Source: Clostridium sp. OM02-18AC
GTDB lineage: Bacteria > Bacillota > Clostridia > Lachnospirales > Lachnospiraceae
Direction of reading: 5' to 3'
Assembly: GCF_003481825.1 (NCBI RefSeq)
Contig: NZ_QULW01000015.1
Coordinates: forward strand, 37,336-101,335
Length of the DNA: 64,000 bases
The notes beneath the pieces were generated by a model. The model ran no database searches and was not told the DNA's origin. It saw only the letters and a program-made list of their open reading frames with translations. Positions 18,401 through 27,485 of the stretch are shown piece by piece. Position numbers and translations under genes: made by a program. Each line of letters starts with the position of its first letter. Positions within the stretch are counted from its first letter, which is position 1.

Positions 18401-18834
18401 ATATGAACGGTGCAGAGAAACTTCTCGGAAAGGGCGATATGCTCTTTTATCCGGCAGGGTTCCCGAAACCTCAGCGTGTGCAGGGCGCTTTTGTCTCCGA
18501 CTCGGAGGTTCAGCAGGTAGTGGACTTTTTAACCGAGCAGGGATTGACAGCCCAGTACAGTCCGGAAGTAGAAAACAGTATGAACGCGGCTCCTTCTGCG
18601 ACAAGCTCCGACCCGTCTAACAGCCGGGACGAGTACTTTGAGCAGGCTGGCCGTTTCATAATAGAAAAAGAAAAGGCATCCATTGGTATGCTGCAGCGTA
18701 TGTTCAAGATCGGATTCAACCGTGCCGCAAGGATCATGGACCAGCTGGCGGAGGCCGGTGTGGTCGGCGAGGAAGAGGGAACAAAGCCCCGTAAAGTCCT
18801 TATGACTATGGAAGAATTTGACCAGATCATTTAA
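15481..18834 (+). CDS. ftsK: FtsK/SpoIIIE DNA translocase
   Basis: 1117 residues from GTG. An N-terminal basic segment is followed by four membrane helices (about 60-205), a charged stretch and a long linker, then the RecA-like motor with Walker A IAGATGSGKS (about residue 790) and Walker B IIVDELADLMM. A C-terminal winged-helix gamma domain (KEKASIGMLQRMFKIGFNRA) reads DNA orientation signals. It pumps chromosomes through the closing division or sporulation septum. The linker holds an unusual Asp/Tyr/Gly/His-rich run (nt about 16300-16490) and a Gln/Pro/Glu-rich run. The length exceeds the roughly 780-900 residues common in Firmicutes because of these. Confidence 0.95.
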   Translation: MAAKKQQNKVNSDKTARTTGSRKAAGTGAKNAADGRKKAGRPRKVQEPEPVQEEESLVRAEVIVLGSFAAAVLLFLSNFHLCGFAGDFLRGVQLGLFGLPGYIAPLVLFVGTCFYQANRGNRVALHKTVASAAAFFLLCGFSQMIFGQQPEAGKGVLEYYRLSAASGMGGGLAGGLLFGVLRSVLGSIGAFLILAVGMILCMVCITGRSFVKAVKRHSDVAYQYAREDMERRREIHAERQEERRRLREEQRVRGVNLGSTYLPAKEDEYLEEDPEADYGERYEDDYDNGYDDGSADNHDSGYHDNYADGHAEHYDDSYGYGDSDSGSYDESYGTRGRAEHAASRPRPKRQTPDQADLFTGSISMPDEYRNEKPDVPAYSTNLPTGEVVPPEPEDDYDLEAAARKLTESGFGRFEETGEVFTGGARKLDEPEKGKAGQTDNTDVYADVAPWDEPDTYTENPYKENQYTADAYVQQQTEMQNGRNMQQEQTKAVQAASAENATLNRMQKPAQGTGRELQTESAQQMWETVQEPQPEPVQQMQEPSPYMQEPAPEEYLPDPDVAYTVKTEQNTDFAIPEESKRVVTAGGKVIETDTEALQKKLESAKKAEAAKHESEQAESKVSVEQQIQEKEEEPKKEYIFPPFSLLKRGSRNLGGYSEQEYRETAVKLQQTLRNFGVGVTVTNISCGPSVTRYELHPEQGVKVSKIVGLADDIKLSLAAEDIRIEAPIPGKSAVGIEVPNKEKTSVFLRDLLESDTFQKHPSRLAFAVGKDIGGQVVVTDIAKMPHLLIAGATGSGKSVCINTIIMSIIYKADPENVKLIMVDPKVVELSVYNGIPHLLIPVVTDPKKASGALNWAVAEMTDRYKKFAKYGVRDLKGYNAKIETIQDIGDANKPKKMPQIVIIVDELADLMMVAPGEVEDAICRLAQLARAAGIHLVIATQRPSVNVITGLIKANVPSRIAFSVSSGVDSRTIIDMNGAEKLLGKGDMLFYPAGFPKPQRVQGAFVSDSEVQQVVDFLTEQGLTAQYSPEVENSMNAAPSATSSDPSNSRDEYFEQAGRFIIEKEKASIGMLQRMFKIGFNRAARIMDQLAEAGVVGEEEGTKPRKVLMTMEEFDQII

Positions 18835-18941
18835 CCCAGGATGAAACGGTACAGGCTGCCGGGCGCATTGTGCGCAGACAGGAAATCACCAGCGGACAGT
18901 TTCATTCAGACCACAGGAAAAAGAAAGGGAGGATACTGGAT

Positions 18942-20612
18942 ATGAAGACAGATATTGAAATCGCGCAGGAGGCGGTAAAGCTTCCAATCAAAGAGGTTGC
19001 AGAGAGCTATGGAATCGTTGAGGATGATCTGGAACTGTACGGCAAGTACAAGGCAAAGATCACTGATGAGCTGTGGCAGCAGGTGAAGGACCGTCCGGAC
19101 GGAAAGCTGGTTCTGGTCACTGCGATCAACCCGACTCCGGCCGGAGAAGGCAAAACTACGACCAGCATTGGTCTGGCAGATGCCCTTACAAGACTTGGCA
19201 AGAAGACCATGATCGCCCTGCGTGAGCCGTCCCTTGGACCGTGCTTCGGCATTAAGGGCGGAGCAGCAGGCGGCGGTTTTGCCCAGGTCGTTCCGATGGA
19301 GGATTTAAACCTTCACTTCACCGGAGACTTCCATGCGATCACATCTGCGAATAACTTACTGGCAGCACTGTTAGACAACCATATCCAGCAGGGCAATGCC
19401 CTTCAGATCGATACCAGACAGATTCTCTGGAAACGCTGCCTGGATATGAACGACCGTGTACTCCGCAATGTTGTGGTAGGTCTTGGCGCAAAGGCAGATG
19501 GTGTTGTGCGTGAAGATCATTTCGTGATCACGGTTGCTTCTGAGATCATGGCAATCCTTTGCCTGGCAAACGATATGAACGACTTGAAAGAGCGTCTCGG
19601 CAAGATCATCGTTGCATATAATTATGCCGGAGAGCCGGTTACTGCAGCACAGCTGCATGCAGTAGGAGCAATGGCAGCGCTGTTAAAGGATGCCATCAAG
19701 CCGAACCTGATCCAGACCCTGGAGCATACCGGTGCCCTGGTACACGGCGGACCGTTCGCAAACATCGCACATGGCTGCAACAGCGTGCGTGCGACCAAGA
19801 CCGCGTTAAAGCTGGCGGATATCGTGGTAACCGAGGCAGGCTTTGGCGCAGATCTGGGTGCAGAGAAGTTCATGGATATCAAGTGCCGCAAGGCAGACTT
19901 AAAGCCGGATGCAGTTGTTCTGGTGGCAACCGTGCGTGCATTAAAGTACAACGGCGGTGTGCCGAAGACGGAACTGGCGGCAGAGAATCTGGATGCGCTG
20001 AAGAAAGGTATCGTAAACCTGGAGAAGCACATCGAGAACCTGCAGAAGTTTGGTGTTCCGGTTGTAGTAACCTTAAACTCCTTTGTGACCGATACCGAGG
20101 CAGAGTACGCATTCATCCGCGATTTCTGCGAGGCACGCGGCTGTGAATTCGCGCTCTCTGAGGTATGGGCAAAAGGCGGCGAGGGCGGTGAAGCCCTGGC
20201 AAACAAGGTGCTGGAGACTCTGGCAAACAAGGAGAGCCATTACCATGCCCTGTACCCGGATGAGATGAGCTTAAAGGATAAGGTCAAGACCATTGCCACC
20301 GAGATCTACGGTGCAGACGGCGTTTCCTACGCTCCGGCAGCATCTAAGGCCCTGGCACGCATCGAGGAGATGGGCTTTGGCAATCTTCCGGTCTGCATGG
20401 CAAAGACCCAGTATTCCCTGTCTGATGACCAGACCAGGCTGGGACGCCCGGCCGGATTCACCATCAATGTGCGCGATGCTTATGTTTCCGCAGGCGCAGG
20501 CTTTGTGGTTGTTCTGACCGGCGCGATCATGACCATGCCGGGACTTCCGAAAAAACCGGCTGCAGACGGCATTGATGTCGATGAAAACGGCGTGATTACC
20601 GGACTGTTCTAG
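18942..20612 (+). CDS. fhs: Formate--tetrahydrofolate ligase
   Basis: 556 residues, the standard length, from the ATG at 18942 preceded by AAAGGGAGGA. An upstream in-frame start at 18870 lacks a site and lies in the palindrome-bearing gap. Motifs include the ATP-binding loop TPAGEGKTTTSIGL (about 65-78), EPSLGPCFGIKGGAAGGG and TGDFHAITSANNLLAALLDNH. The enzyme makes 10-formyl-THF from formate and ATP, feeding one-carbon metabolism and, with fmt further downstream, initiator tRNA formylation. Confidence 0.96.
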   Translation: MKTDIEIAQEAVKLPIKEVAESYGIVEDDLELYGKYKAKITDELWQQVKDRPDGKLVLVTAINPTPAGEGKTTTSIGLADALTRLGKKTMIALREPSLGPCFGIKGGAAGGGFAQVVPMEDLNLHFTGDFHAITSANNLLAALLDNHIQQGNALQIDTRQILWKRCLDMNDRVLRNVVVGLGAKADGVVREDHFVITVASEIMAILCLANDMNDLKERLGKIIVAYNYAGEPVTAAQLHAVGAMAALLKDAIKPNLIQTLEHTGALVHGGPFANIAHGCNSVRATKTALKLADIVVTEAGFGADLGAEKFMDIKCRKADLKPDAVVLVATVRALKYNGGVPKTELAAENLDALKKGIVNLEKHIENLQKFGVPVVVTLNSFVTDTEAEYAFIRDFCEARGCEFALSEVWAKGGEGGEALANKVLETLANKESHYHALYPDEMSLKDKVKTIATEIYGADGVSYAPAASKALARIEEMGFGNLPVCMAKTQYSLSDDQTRLGRPAGFTINVRDAYVSAGAGFVVVLTGAIMTMPGLPKKPAADGIDVDENGVITGLF

Positions 20613-20619
20613 AAAAAAC

Positions 20620-20651
20620 GCCTGTAATCTGGCACAGGCCGGATTGCAGGC
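20620..20651. other. Hairpin after fhs
   Basis: GCCTGTAATC and GATTGCAGGC pair at 9 of 10 positions around a 12-base loop. There is no T-run, so it is not a clear terminator. Further GCATG-rich inverted words follow up to 20695. Confidence 0.4.
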
Positions 20652-20738
20652 ATGAAACATGCATGCGGGGCAGCAGGATTGCATGTCGTGCATGCATGGA
20701 CAGAAAACAAAAACGTGTGGAAAGGATAGACGAAGAGT

Positions 20739-22199
20739 ATGACGATAAAAGACTGGTTAGAGGGACTTTCTTACAAGCTGGTACAGGGAAGCCTGGACGT
20801 GGAAGTAAACGAAGTCGTATACGATTCCAGAAAAGCGGCTCCGGGAGCTGTATTTGTCTGCATGAAAGGAACAAAGATCGATTCCCATGATTTTGTGGGA
20901 CAGGTAACGGATGCGGGTGTGAAGGTGCTTGTGACTGAGCATGCAGTAGAGGCACCGGCAGATGTGACGGTCGTGGAGACAGCAAATGGCAGGGAGGCAC
21001 TGGCGCTTTTATCGGCAGCACGGTTTGGCTATCCTTCCCGCAAGCTGACCATGATCGGTGTTACCGGAACCAAGGGAAAGACAACGACGACCCACATGAT
21101 CAAGACGATTCTGGAGACAGCCGGAAAGAAAACCGGCATGATCGGAACCAACGGTGTCTACATCGGCGAGGAGCATTTCCCGACTGTGAACACGACGCCG
21201 GAATCCTATGATCTGCACCGTTATTTTGCAAAAATGGTGGAAGAAGGCTGTGCGTGCTGCGTGATGGAGGTTTCCTCCCAGGCAATGAAGATGCACCGGG
21301 TCGCAGGCATCCAGTTTGATTACGGCTTGTTTACCAACATTTCTCCGGATCATATCGGAAAAGATGAACATGCGGATTTTGCGGAGTACTTATACTATAA
21401 AAAGCAGCTTTTTGCGCAGAGTAAGCGTGCCCTGGTCAATGTCGATGATGAGCATATCGAGGAAATTGTAAAGGATATCCCGTGTCCGTGGACCGGATTT
21501 GGCTTAAAAGAGGGAGCAGGCTTCCAGGCAGAGAACATCCACTATGTCTCTGAGCCGGATTTTGTCGGCGTGGAGTTTGACATCAAGGGCGAGCATCAGA
21601 TCCCGGTGCGTGTCAGTATCCCTGGCAAGTTTAATGTATACAATGCGCTGGCGGCAGCAGCGGTTACGCTCTGGGTGGGCGTTCCGGCAGATAAGCTGCA
21701 GCATGCCCTGGAGCATTTAAAGATCAATGGCCGTATGGAGATTGTCTATACCTCCGAAAAATGCTGTGTGATTGTGGATTATGCCCACAATGCAGTCAGC
21801 ATGGAAAGCCTTCTCGAAACGCTCAGGGAGTATCATCCGAAACGCCTGGTGGTTGTATTTGGCTGCGGTGGAAACCGCTCAAAAGACCGCCGTTATTCCA
21901 TGGGTGAGATCGGCGGCCGCATGTCAGATCTTTCCATCATCACTGCAGATAACTCCCGCTTTGAGAAGGTGGAGGATATCATTGCGGATATCCGCGGCAG
22001 CATCGAGAAAACCGGCGGAAAATTCATCGAAATCCCGGACCGGAAGGAAGCCATTACCTACAGCATCACCCATGCCGAGCAGGGAGATATGATTGCCATC
22101 ATCGGGAAGGGACATGAGGATTATCAGGAGATTAACGGAGTGCGTTATCCGTTTTTGGACCGCGCCGTGGTGGAAGAGGTTGTGAAGACCTTGCAGTAA
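20739..22199 (+). CDS. murE: UDP-MurNAc-tripeptide synthetase (MurE)
   Basis: 486 residues with N-terminal uridine-binding domain (EVVYDSRKAAPGAVFVCMKG), central ATP domain (GVTGTKGKTTTTHMI, P-loop about residue 110) and C-terminal ligase domain. The carbamylated-Lys region reads MEVSSQAMKMHR. The amino-acid-selecting motif reads DNSR instead of the usual DNPR of meso-diaminopimelate-adding enzymes; the Asn and Arg fit diaminopimelate, the Ser is atypical. It adds the third residue of the peptidoglycan stem peptide in the cytoplasm. murF follows. Confidence 0.92.
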   Translation: MTIKDWLEGLSYKLVQGSLDVEVNEVVYDSRKAAPGAVFVCMKGTKIDSHDFVGQVTDAGVKVLVTEHAVEAPADVTVVETANGREALALLSAARFGYPSRKLTMIGVTGTKGKTTTTHMIKTILETAGKKTGMIGTNGVYIGEEHFPTVNTTPESYDLHRYFAKMVEEGCACCVMEVSSQAMKMHRVAGIQFDYGLFTNISPDHIGKDEHADFAEYLYYKKQLFAQSKRALVNVDDEHIEEIVKDIPCPWTGFGLKEGAGFQAENIHYVSEPDFVGVEFDIKGEHQIPVRVSIPGKFNVYNALAAAAVTLWVGVPADKLQHALEHLKINGRMEIVYTSEKCCVIVDYAHNAVSMESLLETLREYHPKRLVVVFGCGGNRSKDRRYSMGEIGGRMSDLSIITADNSRFEKVEDIIADIRGSIEKTGGKFIEIPDRKEAITYSITHAEQGDMIAIIGKGHEDYQEINGVRYPFLDRAVVEEVVKTLQ

Positions 22200-22323
22200 A
22201 ACGCATGCAGAATCCATGATGGAAAATGGCATGGCATTGCGAAACATGCTGTATGTAAAAATGACATAGAGCATTGCCAGAATGGCAGCATGTAAAAAAT
22301 AGAAACAGAAAAGAGAACCGGAC

Positions 22324-23700
22324 ATGGAAAAGATAACGGTAAAGGATATTGTAACAGCAGTAAATGGAACGCTTTTATGCGGGGATGAGAATCATCCGGT
22401 GGAGCATCTGAGCATTGATTCCAGAACCATGAAGGGCAACGACTTGTTTGTGCCGCTCATCGGCGAAAAGGTAGATGCCCACCGCTTTATCGAGCAGGCC
22501 TTTGGCGCAGGAGCTGTGGCGGTGCTGACTTCCGAGCACGATCATGCAGAGGATGCAGATCATGCGTGGATCCGGGTGGCCGACACCAAAAAGGCACTGC
22601 AGGAGATTGGCCGCTATTACCGCAGCCACTTAAGTCTGCCGCTCATCGGCATTACCGGAAGTGTCGGAAAGACAACCACCCGTGAGATGGTGGCAGCAGC
22701 ACTTTCTGCAAAATACCGGGTTTACAAGACCCCGGGTAACTCCAACAGCCAGGTCGGTGTGCCGATCACGCTGTCCGAGATCATCTCTGCGGATGAGATC
22801 GGTGTCTTAGAGCTTGGCATGAGCATGCCGGGAGAGCTGACCGTGATCGCGAAAATCGCACAGGTGGATATGGCGGTGATCACCAATGTCGGCATTACCC
22901 ATATTGAGCAGCTTGGAAGCCAGGAGAATATTTACCGCGAAAAACTGACCATTCAGGATGGTTTAAAGGAAGGCGGCATTCTCTTCTTAAACGGGGATGA
23001 CCCGCTGCTAAAGGAGACAAAAGCAAAAGCAGGATGCCGTACCGTCTATTATGGAACCGGGGAAAATTCGGAGTACCGCGCGGAGGATATCCGCAGCGAA
23101 GATGGGTATCCGGTGTTCACAGCAAACTGCCGCGGCGAAAAATACATGGTGCGATTAAGCATTATGGGCCGTCACAACGTGTTAAATGCGATGGTAGCAC
23201 TGGCTGTGGCAGATCTGAGCGGAGTTCCGCTTTCTGATGCTGTGAAGACTCTGGCTGCGTTTACCGGCTTTAAAAACCGTCAGCAGATCGCGGAAAAGAA
23301 CGGGGTCACGGTCATCGATGATACCTATAACGCAAGCCCGGTTTCCATGAAAGCAGGACTTGAGGTGTTAGAGGCGAAAGCAAAAGGGCGCCGGGTCGCA
23401 GTGCTTGCCGATATGAAGGAGCTGGGACCGGATTCTGCCAAATTCCATTATGAGGTAGGAAGCTGGATGAAATCGCATCCGGTGGATGTATTATTTACAT
23501 ACGGAGAGCTTGCCCTGCAGATTGAAAAAGGCGCAAAGCGTGCCGGTATGAAGGCAGAATACCTGCATTTTGATGAAAACCAGAAAGAAGCAATGGTAGA
23601 TGCCTTAAAAGCAAAGCTTCAGACGGGTGACTGCGTGCTCTTGAAGGGCTCCAACAGCATGCGCCTGGGCGAGGTGGCGGCAAAGCTGCTGGCTGAGTAA
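22324..23700 (+). CDS. murF: UDP-MurNAc-tripeptide--D-alanyl-D-alanine ligase
   Basis: 458 residues. P-loop GITGSVGKTTTREMVAAAL (about 110), TPGNSNSQVGVP and DDTYNASPVSMKAGL are typical MurF signatures. It adds D-Ala-D-Ala to complete the UDP-MurNAc-pentapeptide after MurE. It is preceded by a 124-base gap of GCATG-rich short inverted words and a weak GAGAACC site. Confidence 0.95.
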   Translation: MEKITVKDIVTAVNGTLLCGDENHPVEHLSIDSRTMKGNDLFVPLIGEKVDAHRFIEQAFGAGAVAVLTSEHDHAEDADHAWIRVADTKKALQEIGRYYRSHLSLPLIGITGSVGKTTTREMVAAALSAKYRVYKTPGNSNSQVGVPITLSEIISADEIGVLELGMSMPGELTVIAKIAQVDMAVITNVGITHIEQLGSQENIYREKLTIQDGLKEGGILFLNGDDPLLKETKAKAGCRTVYYGTGENSEYRAEDIRSEDGYPVFTANCRGEKYMVRLSIMGRHNVLNAMVALAVADLSGVPLSDAVKTLAAFTGFKNRQQIAEKNGVTVIDDTYNASPVSMKAGLEVLEAKAKGRRVAVLADMKELGPDSAKFHYEVGSWMKSHPVDVLFTYGELALQIEKGAKRAGMKAEYLHFDENQKEAMVDALKAKLQTGDCVLLKGSNSMRLGEVAAKLLAE

Positions 23701-23704
23701 AAAA

Positions 23705-23733
23705 TTACTGTTTGCGCAGCACGTGAAGAGTAA
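23705..23733. repeat. Variable-arm palindrome, copy C
   Basis: Arms TTACT and AGTAA with core TTTGCGCAGCACGTGAA, five bases after the murF stop. Confidence 0.55.
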
Positions 23734-23832
23734 TGAAAGAAGCATGATAGCCAGCTGCACAAAGAATTGCCCGGTTTTGTGCGGGCAGCAATGAAAACAT
23801 GGGGTGTAAGACCTCAAAAGACAGGAGTATTT

Positions 23833-25965
23833 ATGGCAGAACAATATGCCAGCATTATCATAGATATTTCCCATGAAGACGTAGACCGGGTATTCCAGTA
23901 CCGGATCCCGCCGGCGCTTTTGCCGCAGATCCGTGTCGGGGTGCAGGTCTGCGTCCCTTTTGGTTCAGGAAACAGAAAACGGACTGGCTATGTGGTGGAA
24001 CTCACCGACAAGCCGGATTATGATAAAGATAAGATCAAGGAAATCATCGGAGTCACGGAAAAGAGCATTACGGCAGACAGCCGTTTCATTGAGCTGGCCT
24101 GGTGGATGAAAGAGCAGTACGGCTCCACCATGAATCAGGCATTAAAAACCGTGCTTCCGGTGAAAAAAAAGGTGAAGGCCCGCAATAAAAAGATTGTGGA
24201 AACCATGACCGGGATGCCGCAGTTGCCCGGAACGAGTCTGCAGGACGAAAACAAGACTGGAACCAGCGAAAATGCGGCAGACGCAGGAAATGCGGCAGAC
24301 ACAGGAAATGCAGCAGGGGCAGAAAACACAGTACCAGCAGCAGGAAACAGCTCTGCGGTTGTACTGAATCCGGAACAGCAGGCAGTTGTGGATGCCTTCT
24401 GCTCCTCTTACGATACCGGAGACCGCACTCCGTGTCTGCTCCATGGTGTTACCGGAAGCGGAAAAACCGAGGTTTACATGGCGATGATCGACCATGTGTT
24501 AAAACAACAGAAACAGGTGATCGTGCTGATCCCGGAGATTGCCCTGACCTACCAGACGGTGAGCCGGTTTTACAGCCGGTTTGGAAGCCGGATCTGTGTC
24601 ATGCATTCCCGGCTTTCCGCGGGAGAGAAATGCGACCAGTTTGAGCGGGCGAGAAAGGGCGAGACGGATATTATGATCGGTGCCCGTTCGGCATTGTTTA
24701 CGCCGTTTCCGAATCTGGGTCTCATCATTTTGGACGAGGAGCATGAAGGTGCCTATAAGAGCGAGACCACGCCCCGGTATCATGCCAGGGAGGTGGCTGA
24801 AAAGCTGGCAGAGTTAAACGAAGCCGCCTTTGTTATGGGCTCTGCCACGCCGTCTGTGGAGGCATACGCAAAGGCACAGGCAGGAATCTACCGCCTGTTT
24901 ACCCTGAAAAAACGTGCCAAGGCAGGAAGTGAGCTGGCTGCTGTGGAGATCGCGGATCTGCGAAAAGAGATGGAAGCCGGAAATAAGTCCATCTTCAGCC
25001 TGCGTCTGCAGGAGCTGATCAAAGACCGGCTGGCGAAAAAAGAACAGGTGATGCTGTTTATCAACCGGCGCGGATATTCCAGCTTTGTCTCCTGCAGAAG
25101 CTGCGGCGAGGCATTAAAATGCCCGCACTGCGATGTGTCCCTGACACTTCACAACCATCAGCGGCTGGTGTGCCATTACTGCGGATACCAGATTCCGATG
25201 CCGAAGAAATGCCCGCACTGCGGTTCTCCGTATCTGGCGGGCTTTGGCATCGGCACCCAGAAGATTGAGGAGATGGCAGCGCAGATGTTTCCGGAGGCAA
25301 AGCTTCTTCGGATGGATCTGGACACTACCTCAAAAAAAGGCGGTCATGAAAAGATTTTGTCCGCATTCGCAAAGGGCAAAGCCGATATCCTGATTGGCAC
25401 CCAGATGATCGTAAAAGGACATGATTTTCCGGGCGTGACGCTGGTTGGTGTACTCGCAGCCGACGTCTCATTGTATGCGCCGGACTACACCGCAGCAGAG
25501 CGGACGTTCCAGCTTTTAGTGCAGGCCGCAGGGCGTGCGGGACGCGGCAGAAAAGCTGGAATTGCACTGATCCAGACCTATATGCCGGAGCATTACAGCA
25601 TCCAGACAGCCACCTCGCAGGATTATGAGAGCTTTTTTAAGCAGGAGATGGGCTACCGCAGGCTGATGCAGTACCCTCCGGCCTGTCATATGCTGAGCAT
25701 GCAGGTGGCAGGGGAAAATGAGGAGCTGATGACCCGGATCATGGAGGCCATTGCTGCTTCCGTGCGGAAACACTTTGAAGAACAGACCCAGATCATCGGG
25801 CCGGTTCCGGCACCGGTGTACAAAGTTAATGATATTTACAGAAAAATTTTATATATGAAACAGGAAAACTATGATATACTAATAAAAATCCAGAAGTATG
25901 TCAAAATGCGCTGGGATGAAACAGAAAGCTGTAAAAAACTAACCCTGCAGTGCGATTTCACGTAA
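23833..25965 (+). CDS. priA: Primosomal replication helicase PriA
   Basis: 710 residues from the ATG at 23833 (site ACAGGAG); the frame extends to 23767 without support. An N-terminal 3'-DNA-binding domain precedes an Ala/Asn/Gly-rich linker (about 145-175, GNAAD-like units) and the helicase core (GVTGSGKTEVY, LDEEHEGAYKSE). Eight zinc-binding cysteines are arranged as CRSCG...CPHC and CHYCG...CPHC. PriA reloads replisomes at stalled forks. It opens the conserved priA-def-fmt-yugP-rsmB-rlmN run. Confidence 0.95.
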   Translation: MAEQYASIIIDISHEDVDRVFQYRIPPALLPQIRVGVQVCVPFGSGNRKRTGYVVELTDKPDYDKDKIKEIIGVTEKSITADSRFIELAWWMKEQYGSTMNQALKTVLPVKKKVKARNKKIVETMTGMPQLPGTSLQDENKTGTSENAADAGNAADTGNAAGAENTVPAAGNSSAVVLNPEQQAVVDAFCSSYDTGDRTPCLLHGVTGSGKTEVYMAMIDHVLKQQKQVIVLIPEIALTYQTVSRFYSRFGSRICVMHSRLSAGEKCDQFERARKGETDIMIGARSALFTPFPNLGLIILDEEHEGAYKSETTPRYHAREVAEKLAELNEAAFVMGSATPSVEAYAKAQAGIYRLFTLKKRAKAGSELAAVEIADLRKEMEAGNKSIFSLRLQELIKDRLAKKEQVMLFINRRGYSSFVSCRSCGEALKCPHCDVSLTLHNHQRLVCHYCGYQIPMPKKCPHCGSPYLAGFGIGTQKIEEMAAQMFPEAKLLRMDLDTTSKKGGHEKILSAFAKGKADILIGTQMIVKGHDFPGVTLVGVLAADVSLYAPDYTAAERTFQLLVQAAGRAGRGRKAGIALIQTYMPEHYSIQTATSQDYESFFKQEMGYRRLMQYPPACHMLSMQVAGENEELMTRIMEAIAASVRKHFEEQTQIIGPVPAPVYKVNDIYRKILYMKQENYDILIKIQKYVKMRWDETESCKKLTLQCDFT

Positions 25966-26057
25966 ACTGCAGCGGAAATAATCAGGGGACGCGTCATGGA
26001 TGCCGCCCCGATAAGCAGAAAATGACTTATCGATCGAATACAGAAAGGAACAGATAA

Positions 26058-26537
26058 ATGGCAATCAGACAGGTAAGAACCATTGGAGACGATATTTTAA
26101 GAAAGGAATGCAAACCGGTAAAGGAGATCACCCCGCGTATCGCAGAGCTGATCGAGGACATGTTTGAGACCATGTACGAGGCAAACGGCGTGGGACTTGC
26201 GGCACCGCAGGTTGGCGTGTTAAAGCAGATTGTAGTCATGGATGTGGATGACGGCAACCAGTATGTGCTCATCAATCCGGAGATCATCGAGCAGAGTGGA
26301 AGCCAGACCGGTCAGGAGGGCTGCCTGAGCGTGCCGGGAAAGGCTGGCATGGTAACCCGTCCGAACCACGTTGTGGTACGCGCTTATAACGAGAACATGG
26401 AACCGTTTGAGTTAGAGGGCGAAGAACTTTTAGCACGCTGCATCTGCCATGAGTGTGCACACCTTCACGGAGAACTCTATGTAGATTTAGTGGAAGGCGA
26501 GCTGATGGATGTAACTGCAGAACCGGAGGAAGAATAA
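26058..26537 (+). CDS. def: Peptide deformylase
   Basis: 159 residues with all three signature motifs: GVGLAAPQVG (about 45), EGCLSVPG (about 92) and HECAHLHG (about 134). The Cys and two His residues bind the catalytic metal. It removes the formyl group from nascent proteins, the step that reverses fmt, which follows after four bases. The C-terminus is acidic. Confidence 0.97.
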   Translation: MAIRQVRTIGDDILRKECKPVKEITPRIAELIEDMFETMYEANGVGLAAPQVGVLKQIVVMDVDDGNQYVLINPEIIEQSGSQTGQEGCLSVPGKAGMVTRPNHVVVRAYNENMEPFELEGEELLARCICHECAHLHGELYVDLVEGELMDVTAEPEEE

Positions 26538-26541
26538 GCAT

Positions 26542-27483
26542 ATGAGAATTGTATTTATGGGAACACCGGATTTTTCGGTGCCGACACTGGAAGCATTAGT
26601 TGCTTCCGAGCATGAGGTGGTTGGTGTGGTAACCCAGCCGGATAAGCCAAAGGGCCGTGGCAAGGAAATCCATATGTCACCGGTAAAAGAATGCGCTTTG
26701 CAGCACAACATCCCGGTGTACCAGCCGGTGCGCGCAAGGGATGAGGCATTTGTGGACGAGATGCGTGCATTAAACCCGGATGTTATGGTTGTGATTGCGT
26801 TTGGGCAGATCCTGCCGAAGAGTCTTCTGGAGCTGCCGAAATACGGCTGTGTCAACATTCACGCATCCCTGCTGCCGAAATACCGCGGCGCAGCCCCGAT
26901 CCAGTGGGCAGTCATTAACGGTGACGAGGAAACCGGAATCACCACCATGATGATGGATGTCGAGATGGATACCGGCGACATGCTGGAGAAAACCGTGGTG
27001 AAGCTGGACCCGGAGGAAACCGGCGGAAGTCTGTTTGACCGTTTGAGTCTGCTTGGCGGAGACCTGATCCTTTCTACCTTAAGTAAGCTGGAAAAGGGTG
27101 AGATCACCCCGGTGCCTCAGGACCATGAGAAGGCAACCTACGTGAAGAAAATTTCCAAATCCATGGGCGATATTGACTGGACCATGGATGCGGTTTCCAT
27201 TGAACGCCTGGTACGCGGCTTAAATCCGTGGCCGAGTGCGTTTACCAGGTGGAATGGAAAAATGTTAAAGATCTGGGAAGCAAAAGTACTTCCGGATCCG
27301 GACGTGAAGCTTCCCTGCGGCAGCGTGATCAGTGCATCCGACGAGGGCTTAAAGATCCAGACCGGAGCAGGTGTTTTGTGCGTGACCAGTCTTCAGCTGG
27401 AAGGAAAGAAGCGGATGGATACCGCGGCATTCCTCAGGGGATACCAGGTGGCAGCCAGTTCTATGATGGAAAGGAGTGAGTAA
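26542..27483 (+). CDS. fmt: Methionyl-tRNA formyltransferase
   Basis: 313 residues. N-terminal formyltransferase fold with MGTPDFSVPTLEAL, catalytic-loop NIHASLLPKYRGAAPIQWAVINGD (Asn, His and Asp active site) and a C-terminal OB-fold domain. It transfers formyl from 10-formyl-THF, which fhs upstream produces, to initiator Met-tRNA. Confidence 0.97.
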   Translation: MRIVFMGTPDFSVPTLEALVASEHEVVGVVTQPDKPKGRGKEIHMSPVKECALQHNIPVYQPVRARDEAFVDEMRALNPDVMVVIAFGQILPKSLLELPKYGCVNIHASLLPKYRGAAPIQWAVINGDEETGITTMMMDVEMDTGDMLEKTVVKLDPEETGGSLFDRLSLLGGDLILSTLSKLEKGEITPVPQDHEKATYVKKISKSMGDIDWTMDAVSIERLVRGLNPWPSAFTRWNGKMLKIWEAKVLPDPDVKLPCGSVISASDEGLKIQTGAGVLCVTSLQLEGKKRMDTAAFLRGYQVAASSMMERSE

Positions 27484-27485
27484 TC

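Noticed and set aside
18835..18941. Possible tetrahydrofolate riboswitch before fhs
   Set aside because: GGATGAAAC and GTTTCATTC pair and a GCGCA-TTG-TGCGC hairpin is present, but the conserved THF-riboswitch sequence words are not seen.
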